The notes under the pieces: generated by a model
Told to the model about the DNA's origin: nothing
Database searches by the model: none
The model's input: the letters and a program-made list of their open reading frames with translations, nothing else
Translations under genes and position numbers: made by a program
Assembly: GCA_947476855.1 (NCBI GenBank)
Contig: CANJSR010000247.1
Span: forward strand, 1 to 7,283
Length of the DNA stretch: 7,283 nucleotides
Direction of reading: 5' to 3'
Source of the DNA: Acetobacteraceae bacterium
GTDB lineage: Bacteria; Pseudomonadota; Alphaproteobacteria; Acetobacterales; Acetobacteraceae
Shown: piece after piece, positions 1 to 4,677 of the stretch
Layout of the letters: every line of letters begins with the position of its first letter
How positions within the stretch are numbered: the stretch's first letter is position 1

Positions 1-67
1 TCAGGCTGTCCCACAACCGCTTGCCGTCGATACGTTGATTTGTCTGGGGAGAAGGGTTCTGGCTCAT
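1..67 (-). CDS. Partial Zn-dependent hydrolase, hydantoinase/carbamoylase (M20-like) family, N-terminus only
   Basis: On the minus strand an ATG at 67-65 opens a frame that runs off the left edge after 22 codons, reading MSQNPSPQTNQRIDGKRLWD then SL. The pattern 'I-D/N-G-x-R-L-W-D-S-L' after a short polar leader is how many N-carbamoyl-L-amino acid hydrolase/allantoate amidohydrolase-type enzymes of alphaproteobacteria begin. Those enzymes hydrolyse carbamoyl or ureido groups in the cytoplasm using two metal ions. None of the metal ligands is inside the window, so this is recognition of a start only. No strong Shine-Dalgarno is visible upstream. The gene is divergent from the class II aldolase, whose preferred ATG is 45 bases away, so both promoters would have to share a very short space. 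It could be another protein, but a real gene start here explains the first 67 bases better than extending the aldolase to the TTG at 35. Confidence 0.5.
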   Translation of the reverse strand, partial: MSQNPSPQTNQRIDGKRLWDSL

Positions 68-112
68 GCTGGCATCTTGCCCGAGGCCGAGCTTCCTGCA
101 AGCCTGTATTCC

Positions 113-883
113 ATGAACGCGCCATCCATCCTCCGTCATTCCGGTCTTGACCAGCAATCCGTCTGGCAGGCCCGGGTCGACCTCGCCGCTTGCTTCCGCC
201 AGGCCGCTCGGCTTGGGCTGCATGAGGGCATCTGCAACCACCTGTCCTTCATGGTGCCAGGCAGCGATGAGCTGTTCCTGGTCAACCCCGATGGCTGGGC
301 CTTCGCGGAGATCACGGCATCGCGCCTGCTGATCTGCGATTTCAATCGCAACGTGATCGCCGGCGACGGGCACCCCGAGGATACGGCCTTCTACATCCAT
401 GCGCGGGTCCACAAGAACGTGCCCCGCGCCCGCGCCGCCTTCCACACCCACATGCCCAACGCCACCGCGATGACGATGGTGGAGGGCCCGCCGCTGCTCT
501 GGGCTGGCCAGTCCGCGCTGAAGTTCTACGGCCGCACGGTCGTCGATGAGGAGTACGGTGGCCTCGCATTGGACGAGACCGAGGGCGACCGCATCGCCGG
601 GGCCATCGGTGACGCCGACATCATCTTCATGAAGCATCACGGCGTCATGGTCGTCGGCCCGACCATCGCGAAGGCCTGGGACGACCTGTATTATCTGGAA
701 CGCGCCTGCGAGGTGCAGCGCCTCGCCCAGGCCTCCGGCCGGAAGCTGGTGCCGATCGCCGAGGACATCGTGCTGCGCACCGCCGAACAGATGAAGACCG
801 AGGGCGGGCGCGAATCCGCCTGGCTGCATCTGGAAAGCGTGAAGCGGCAACTCGACAAGGACCAGCCGGAGTATCGCCAGTGA
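113..883 (+). CDS. Class II aldolase/adducin family protein
   Basis: A 256-residue cytoplasmic protein of the class II aldolase/adducin fold (FucA/AraD-like). The family binds a divalent metal and makes or breaks C-C bonds of sugar phosphates or related hydroxy-keto compounds; the substrate cannot be told from sequence. Visible signatures are the metal-ligand pair H111-T-H113 in 'AAFHTHMPNA' and a third ligand in 'MKHHGVMVVG' (H176 most likely, H175 adjacent), matching the HxH...HG spacing of FucA. An N-terminal 'LGLHEGICNHLSF' segment (about residues 36-48) corresponds to the substrate-binding loop. The ATG at 113 is chosen because it gives the usual family length. An in-frame TTG at 35 would add 26 unconvincing residues and overlap the divergent gene start at 67-65. 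No clear Shine-Dalgarno precedes 113. The stop overlaps the GTG of the lipoprotein gene by 4 bases, suggesting coupled translation. The family call is secure; the function is open. Confidence 0.9.
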   Translation: MNAPSILRHSGLDQQSVWQARVDLAACFRQAARLGLHEGICNHLSFMVPGSDELFLVNPDGWAFAEITASRLLICDFNRNVIAGDGHPEDTAFYIHARVHKNVPRARAAFHTHMPNATAMTMVEGPPLLWAGQSALKFYGRTVVDEEYGGLALDETEGDRIAGAIGDADIIFMKHHGVMVVGPTIAKAWDDLYYLERACEVQRLAQASGRKLVPIAEDIVLRTAEQMKTEGGRESAWLHLESVKRQLDKDQPEYRQ

Positions 884-1296
884 GGCGATCCGCCCTCGCG
901 GCATTGGTATTGTTGTCCGGGTGTACCCTGTGGGATCAGACGACGTTCCAGCCCTCGCCCGAGGCGGAACCGCCGGCGCCCGCGGGGCCACCGCCACCAG
1001 GGCCGCGGGTCGATCCGCGCGATCCGCTGGTGGTGATCGAGTATGTGACGCCCGATCCGCTGTATCGCGATCCGCTCCGCTATGCGGTGCGGGCGGCGGA
1101 GTCGCGGGGACGGTCGGTGCAGTATGACGTGATCGCGGTGGTTGCCTCGGTCGATGGCGCCGAAGCCGGGCAGCAGCGGGCGCTGAGCGTGATGCGGGCG
1201 ATCATGCAGGACCGCGTGCCGGCCTCCCGCGTGCATCTGGGCCTGCGGATCGATCCGTCGATCCCGGCGCCTCGGGTGCTTGTGTATGTGAGGTAG
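880..1296 (+). CDS. Small proline-rich putative lipoprotein, unknown function
   Basis: A 138-residue protein starting with GTG at 880, overlapping the aldolase stop in a GTGA, with a GGAG at 868-871 eight bases upstream. The N-terminus is a lipoprotein signal: two arginines, a hydrophobic stretch (residues 5-12) and lipobox L-S-G-C with C15 as the lipidated residue. The mature protein begins with a Pro/Glu/Ala-rich linker (about 24-50), with repeated Asp-Pro steps at 45-67 encoded by four copies of GATCCGC between 1012 and 1075. A compact domain follows (about 68-138). Its pattern of a beta strand (YDVIAVVAS), a helix with 'ALSVMRAIMQDRVPASRVHL' and a final strand 'RVLVYVR' loosely recalls the peptidoglycan-binding OmpA C-terminal fold, but the key binding residues are not evident. 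No family is recognised with confidence. It probably sits in the periplasm on a membrane leaflet. Confidence 0.75.
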   Translation: MRRSALAALVLLSGCTLWDQTTFQPSPEAEPPAPAGPPPPGPRVDPRDPLVVIEYVTPDPLYRDPLRYAVRAAESRGRSVQYDVIAVVASVDGAEAGQQRALSVMRAIMQDRVPASRVHLGLRIDPSIPAPRVLVYVR

Positions 1297-1371
1297 GCGG
1301 GGCTTCGGGAGGGCTGCGTCCTTCCGGGTTCACTGTTGGGCAGGCAGCCCGGCGCCGCCCCCGCTCGTCAT

Positions 1372-1389
1372 CCCCGCGCCGCCGCGGGG
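1372..1389. repeat. GC-rich palindrome, typical alphaproteobacterial intergenic hairpin
   Basis: CCCCGCG (1372-1378) and CGCGGGG (1383-1389) form a perfect 7-base stem with a CCGC loop. Preceded by CGTCAT, this matches the common intergenic 'GTCAT-CCCCGCG...CGGGG' palindromes of GC-rich alphaproteobacteria. That match is from memory. It may act in mRNA 3'-end stability or simply be a dispersed REP-like element. Confidence 0.7.
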
Positions 1390-1395
1390 TCTCCT

Positions 1396-1471
1396 TGCGT
1401 GCTACCGAGGGCGTTCGCGCCCGACGCCCTCCGTCATGGGCGGGCTTGACCCGCCCATCGCCAAGCACGCA
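1396..1471. repeat. Composite inverted repeat able to form a three-way (two-hairpin) structure
   Basis: An outer 8-base stem (TGCGTGCT at 1396-1403 with AGCACGCA at 1464-1471) encloses two perfect hairpins. These are GAGGGCGT/ACGCCCTC (1407-1414 with 1424-1431, loop 9) and ATGGGCGGG/CCCGCCCAT (1436-1444 with 1450-1458, loop CTTGA). All three stems can form at once, giving a clover-like fold in RNA or single-stranded DNA. The pairing was checked base by base; whether it has a function is unknown. Confidence 0.75.
1431..1468 (+). repeat. Dispersed palindromic repeat element, copy 1 (plus orientation)
   Basis: A 38-base element starting CCGTCATGGGCGGGCTTGAC and continuing through the second palindrome arm to CCAAGCAC. 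It matches the reverse complement of 1507-1544 at 31 of 38 positions. The 'GTCATGGSCGGGCTTGACCC' type of sequence is a familiar dispersed intergenic repeat in alphaproteobacteria (from memory). Confidence 0.75.
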
Positions 1472-1506
1472 GTTGTCTGCAATCAAACAAAAATTCCATC
1501 AACCGA

Positions 1507-1544
1507 GTTCCTGGCGACGGACGGGTCGAGCCCGGCCAGGACGG
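1507..1544 (-). repeat. Dispersed palindromic repeat element, copy 2 (minus orientation)
   Basis: Read on the minus strand this begins CCGTCCTGGCCGGGCTCGAC and ends GCCAGGAAC. It aligns without gaps to 1431-1468 with 7 mismatches out of 38. Several changes fall in the palindrome arms (GGCCGGG opposite CCCGTCC), so this copy has a less perfect stem. The two copies face each other about 38 bases apart. Confidence 0.7.
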
Positions 1545-1638
1545 AGAAGAACGCTTCGGTCCGCCGGCATCCGGTACGATTGCCCTGGTCCCCAGCCTCC
1601 GCTTCCGCCCCCCCGTAAATCCTGATACCCAGAGGGCC

Positions 1639-3021
1639 ATGAACCCCCGACCGCTTCTCGCCGGTCTCTGGACCGAAGCCCGCCTCCCGGCCGATGCGCT
1701 GGATGACGTGTTCCTCACCGGGCGCGACCCGGTCCTTCCTTCCTCCTTCGCCGTCGGCACAGCCGCCCAGGTGACCATCGCGGCCTCGGCCCTCGCCGCC
1801 GCGACCGTCTGGCGGCAACGGGGCGGGCGGCGGCAGCTCGTTTCCGTCGACATGCGCCACGCGGCGATCGAGTTCCTGTCCGAACACCGCGTCTCCATCG
1901 TCGGCACCATGCCCGAGGACCCGTGGGACGCGATCGCCGGCGCCTACCAGTGCGGCGACGGGCGCTGGGTGCGGCTGCACACCAACTTCCCCCACCACCG
2001 CGACGGCATGCTGAAACTGCTCGCCTGCGACTACAGCAAGCAGGCCGTGGGCGACGCGTTGCGGCAATGGACCGCCTTCGACCTGGAAGACGCGGCCGCG
2101 AAAGCCGGCCTGGTTGCCTCCACCATGCGGAGCTTCGCCGAGTGGGACGCCCACCCGCATGGCCAGGCCGTGCCGACGGTGCCGGTCGTGCGGATCACCC
2201 GGATCGGCGACGCGCCTGCCCGCGGCCTGCCGCCCGGCCCGAGGCCCTTGTCCGGCGTGCGCGTACTCGACCTGACGCGCGTGATCGCGGGCCCGGTCTG
2301 CGGGCGGACGCTGGCCGCGCACGGGGCCGATGTGCTGGCCATCGCCAGCCCCAAGGTTCCGAATCTGCCGCGCCTGGTCACCGACACGGGGCGCGGCAAG
2401 CTGACCGCCGACCTCGACCTGCGCGATCCGGGCGGGCGGGAGACGCTGGAATCCCTGCTGCGCGACGCCGACATCTTCGTGCAGGGCTACCGGCCCGGCG
2501 CCATTGCCGACCTGGGGTTCTCCCCGCAGGACGCCGCGCGCATCCGGCCGGGGATCGTCTACGTCTCGCTCTCCGCCTACGGCCATGTCGGTCCCTGGGC
2601 CGATAAGCGCGGCTTCGACAGCCTGGTGCAGACGTCCAGCGGCTTCAACCACGCGGAAGCCGAGGCCGCCGGCCAGACCGCTCCCAAGCCCCTGCCGGCG
2701 CAGGCGCTGGATCATGGCTCGGGTTACCTGCTCGCCTTCGGGGCGCTGGCAGCGCTGCACCGGCGCATGACCGAGGGCGGAAGCTGGCATGTCCAGGTCT
2801 CCCTGGTTCGCACCGGGCGCTGGCTGCGCGACATCGGCCGGGTGCCGAACGGGTTGGCGGCGCCGCCCATGGGGGACACGGATGACCTGATGGAGGAGTC
2901 GGACTCCGGCTTCGGACGGCTGCGCGCGGTCCGGCATTCGGCCCGGATGGCGGAAACCCCGCCGCGCTGGGACCGGCCGTGCGAGCCCCTTGGGACGCAT
3001 CCGGCGGCGTGGCCAACCTGA
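1639..3021 (+). CDS. Family III (CaiB/BaiF-type) CoA transferase, rearranged two-part form
   Basis: A 460-residue cytoplasmic protein. Residues 204-219 (LSGVRVLDLTRVIAGP) are the classic start of a family III CoA transferase. They are followed by 'GADVLAI', 'GYRPGAIADLGF', 'RPGIVYVSLSAYG', 'GFDSLVQ' (325 onward) and 'PAQALDHGSGYLLAFGALAAL', where D358 is the expected catalytic Asp that carries the acyl-CoA intermediates. Residues 1-203 look like the second half of a family member: a helix plus 'VSVDMRHAAIEF' (68-79), then 'DPWDAIAGAYQCGDGRWVRLHTN' and later helices. The order of the two halves is therefore swapped relative to single-domain enzymes such as formyl-CoA transferase. Residues 38-72 align without gaps to 356-390, but Gly40 stands where D358 is. 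GAGGG at 1632-1636 lies only 2 bases before the ATG, so the start is plausible rather than proven. The substrate is unknown. Confidence 0.88.
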   Translation: MNPRPLLAGLWTEARLPADALDDVFLTGRDPVLPSSFAVGTAAQVTIAASALAAATVWRQRGGRRQLVSVDMRHAAIEFLSEHRVSIVGTMPEDPWDAIAGAYQCGDGRWVRLHTNFPHHRDGMLKLLACDYSKQAVGDALRQWTAFDLEDAAAKAGLVASTMRSFAEWDAHPHGQAVPTVPVVRITRIGDAPARGLPPGPRPLSGVRVLDLTRVIAGPVCGRTLAAHGADVLAIASPKVPNLPRLVTDTGRGKLTADLDLRDPGGRETLESLLRDADIFVQGYRPGAIADLGFSPQDAARIRPGIVYVSLSAYGHVGPWADKRGFDSLVQTSSGFNHAEAEAAGQTAPKPLPAQALDHGSGYLLAFGALAALHRRMTEGGSWHVQVSLVRTGRWLRDIGRVPNGLAAPPMGDTDDLMEESDSGFGRLRAVRHSARMAETPPRWDRPCEPLGTHPAAWPT

Positions 3022-3034
3022 CAGGTCAAGGTTC

Positions 3035-3967
3035 ATGACGAACCGCATCGTGACGCTGACGCTGAACCCCGCGGTCGATCTCGCCTCCATCGCCCCCGCC
3101 GTGCTGCCGACCCGGAAGATCCGCACGAAGAATGAGCGGTTGGACCCCGGCGGCGGCGGCATCAACGTCTCCCGCGTGATCCATGCCCTGGGCGGGGAGA
3201 CGCTGGCCCTGATCCTGGTGGGTGGCGTCACCGGCGGGCTGATCCAGGACATGCTGCGAGAAGCCCGGGTGCCCTTCCAGCCTTTGCCAATGGCCGGCCT
3301 GACCCGCATTAGCCTGAACATCCACGAGGATTCCACCGGTCACGAGTACCGCTTCGTCCCGGAAGGCCCCGAGGTGTCGGAGGCCGAGTGGCAGGCGGTC
3401 CTCGCCACGCTGGAAACCATTGAGGGCGACTGGCTCGTCGCAAGCGGCAGCCTGCCGCGGGGCGTGCCGCCCGATATCTACGCCCGGATCGGCGACCTGG
3501 CCGCGCGCCGGGGGATGCGCTTCGTCCTGGATACGTCAGGCCCGCCGCTGAAGGCCGCCCTCGGCCATGGCATCACGCTGATGAAGCCGAGCCTGGGGGA
3601 GCTGGAGGAGGCTGTGGGGCGGAAGCTGGAGACGAGGGCGGAGCAGGAGCGGGAGGCGATGGCCCTGGTCCGTGCCGGCGCCGCGTCCCGCATCGCGGTG
3701 ACGCTGGGGCCAGAAGGAGCGTTTCTCGTGACCGGGGACGGGGCGGTCCACATGCCGGCGGTGGCGGGACCGGTGTTGAGCGCGGTGGGCGCGGGCGACG
3801 CATTCCTCGCGGCGATGGTTCTGTCGCTATCGCGGGGGGAGCCGGATCGGGATGCCCTGGCATGGGGCATCGCCGCCGGCGCCGCCGCCGTTGCGTCCCT
3901 GGGCACGGCGCGGATCGCGCGTGACCTGGTGGAGACGCATTGGCGGGCGCTGCGAGGTGGTGTTTAA
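3035..3967 (+). CDS. pfkB: PfkB-family sugar-phosphate kinase, phosphofructokinase-2-like
   Basis: A 310-residue ribokinase-fold kinase, the usual length for E. coli PfkB. It is expected to phosphorylate a fructose or tagatose phosphate with ATP in the cytoplasm. Visible motifs are 'TLNPAVD' (9-15, substrate Asp15), the di-Gly region G39-G42 in 'PGGGGINVSRVIHALGG', 'EYRFVPEGP', 'VASGSLPRGVP', 'MKPSLGELEEAV', 'VTLGPEGAFLV' near the ATP site, and 'SAVGAGDAFLAAM' with catalytic base D255. The GGGGIN and SLPxGV patterns are closest to PfkB/LacC/FruK enzymes. 6-Phosphofructokinase is the best guess, but 1-phosphofructokinase or tagatose-6-phosphate kinase cannot be excluded. The ATG at 3035, 13 bases after the CoA transferase stop, is chosen because homology begins there. 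The in-frame ATG at 2990 would add 15 residues inside the upstream gene. It is probably co-transcribed with the CoA transferase and convergent with the MarR gene. Confidence 0.85.
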   Translation: MTNRIVTLTLNPAVDLASIAPAVLPTRKIRTKNERLDPGGGGINVSRVIHALGGETLALILVGGVTGGLIQDMLREARVPFQPLPMAGLTRISLNIHEDSTGHEYRFVPEGPEVSEAEWQAVLATLETIEGDWLVASGSLPRGVPPDIYARIGDLAARRGMRFVLDTSGPPLKAALGHGITLMKPSLGELEEAVGRKLETRAEQEREAMALVRAGAASRIAVTLGPEGAFLVTGDGAVHMPAVAGPVLSAVGAGDAFLAAMVLSLSRGEPDRDALAWGIAAGAAAVASLGTARIARDLVETHWRALRGGV

Positions 3968-4045
3968 TTTTAGATACGTTGCGTCATTTTAATCCTGACG
4001 GTTCAGTCTCTTAACGATTGATTCACGATTGGTCATTCAATCGTG
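3968..4045. terminator. Convergent gene junction with a hairpin over the MarR gene stop
   Basis: The kinase gene and the MarR gene face each other over 65 bases of AT-richer DNA. A perfect 8-base inverted repeat, CACGATTG (4024-4031) and CAATCGTG (4038-4045) with a 6-base loop, spans the MarR stop codon (4035-4033). ACGATTG also occurs at 4014-4020 as a direct copy. A weaker CGTCA/TGACG pair (3982-3986 with 3996-4000) lies nearer the kinase. Neither hairpin is followed by a T-run, so a Rho-independent terminator is only a weak suggestion. Confidence 0.3.
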
Positions 4046-4515
4046 TCAAGTCGGGTATTCAGCTTGCCCAGTACCTTGGTCAGGGTGGCAAGTTCGCCTT
4101 TCCCGAGGCCATCGGTCAGCGTCGTCTCGATGTCCTGGACGACGGGCACGATCCCGTTATGGACACCCGTGCCACGCTTTGTCAGACGCAGCAGACGGCC
4201 GCGGCCATCGTTCGGATCGCGGCTTTGCCGCAGCATCCCCTGTGCAACAAGCGAGGCGGACGCTCGGCTTACGCGGACCTTGTCCATCGAGGTTTCCTCG
4301 GCGATCGCTGTCGGGGACAACGGACCGTTGCGTCCGACCGCGCTCAGTACGGACAGTTCGGAGACCGAGAGTTCGAATGCCTCCGCATACCGATCCGCGA
4401 GCACGCGGGAGATGCGGCGCGCTGTGATCATGATCTGATGAGGCAAAAACTCGGTCAGTTGCGGTACGGAATCCTGTGTTGTTTCCGCGTCGCCCTTGTT
4501 CGCTTTCGGCGTCAT
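4033..4515 (-). CDS. MarR-family transcriptional regulator, likely of the homogentisate genes
   Basis: A 160-residue winged-helix regulator of typical MarR length. About 25 polar residues precede the first helix of the dimer interface (26-47). The DNA-binding helix-turn-helix lies at about 66-92 (LSPTAIAEETSMDKVRVSRA and on), and the wing at about 96-113, with the family's D-x-R at D103 and R105 (DPNDGRGRLLRLTKRG). The C-terminal helices (117-158) complete the dimer. The ATG (4515-4513) has AGAGGG nine bases upstream on the minus strand (4530-4525). It is divergent from hmgA across 162 bases, the usual layout for a MarR protein controlling its neighbour and itself. Family members are often released from DNA by an aromatic pathway compound; homogentisate or a derivative is the natural guess here, but nothing in the sequence proves it. 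No conserved redox cysteine is present, so a thiol-based sensor is unlikely. Confidence 0.9.
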   Translation of the reverse strand: MTPKANKGDAETTQDSVPQLTEFLPHQIMITARRISRVLADRYAEAFELSVSELSVLSAVGRNGPLSPTAIAEETSMDKVRVSRASASLVAQGMLRQSRDPNDGRGRLLRLTKRGTGVHNGIVPVVQDIETTLTDGLGKGELATLTKVLGKLNTRLDTIE

Positions 4516-4677
4516 AAAACTTAGCCCTCTCTCGTCGGGTCAGATTAACGCCGATATTGCTGCATGGGAACGGGTGGCTTCGGGTGTAGAGGCGCGCCGG
4601 GGCACCACCGGAAGGTATGTTTTCTCCTGAAATCCCCAAGTGTGGTAAAATTGGGTCTCCGGAAGGGAATGAATGTC
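4516..4677. promoter_or_regulatory. Divergent MarR-hmgA promoter and operator region
   Basis: This 162-base spacer must hold promoters for both directions. A -10-like TAAAAT (4646-4651) sits upstream of hmgA without a good -35 at 17-18 bases, which would fit a regulated promoter. On the minus strand a weak pair (TTCCCA, 17 bases, TAATCT; about 4569-4541) could serve the MarR gene. Possible regulator sites are two CGGGTG hexamers one helical turn apart (4571-4576, 4581-4586) and TTTCTCCTGAAA (4621-4632), a short palindrome with a 4-base centre. CCGGAAGG occurs twice, at 4608-4615 and 4659-4666; the second copy includes the presumed hmgA Shine-Dalgarno. No long clear MarR palindrome is visible, so none is called as the operator. 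Confidence 0.6.

Larger units (their letters stand above)
1297..1638. other. Intergenic region without a convincing gene, rich in palindromic repeats
   Basis: These 342 bases separate the lipoprotein gene from the CoA transferase. I see no frame here with a recognisable product. The left three quarters (about 1311-1544) holds GC-rich inverted repeats, listed separately. In the middle lies a short AT-rich island (about 1477-1500). The last 90 bases before the CoA transferase contain a run of seven C (ending at 1614) and no clear sigma70 promoter. A weak 7-base inverted repeat (1311-1317 with 1344-1350, GGGCTGC/GCAGCCC, loop 26) lies just after the lipoprotein stop. It has no T-run and is not called as a terminator. 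Confidence 0.8.

Noticed and set aside
35..112. TTG start giving the class II aldolase 26 more residues
   Set aside because: It would overlap a likely divergent gene start, exceeds the usual family length, and the added residues show no family pattern.
1372..1544. Possible CRISPR array or IS end
   Set aside because: The repeats are not evenly spaced or identical, and no transposase, cas gene or target-site duplication is visible.
1297..1638. Small frames within the repeat-rich gap (for example 1395-1625 plus, 1202-1486 minus)
   Set aside because: They run through palindromic repeats, are Arg/Pro-rich and lack ribosome sites or recognisable domains.
2990..3034. Upstream ATG extending the PfkB kinase by 15 residues into the CoA transferase
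   Set aside because: The extra residues are basic and unlike the family; homology starts right at the ATG at 3035.
1483..3336. Long open frame of 617 codons on the minus strand across the CoA transferase and kinase genes
   Set aside because: It lies antisense to two clearly recognisable genes, its translation is Arg/Gly/Pro-rich without any domain, and long antisense frames are common in GC-rich DNA.
4591..4598. GGCGCGCC palindrome as a regulator operator
   Set aside because: An 8-base GC-only palindrome is expected by chance in DNA of this composition and lacks the AT-rich flanks typical of MarR sites.
4564..4677. N-terminal extension of hmgA to the ATG at 4564 or 4669
   Set aside because: Residues before 4678 have no family similarity, and the ATG at 4669 is only 2 bases from the Shine-Dalgarno; 4678 gives the typical length.
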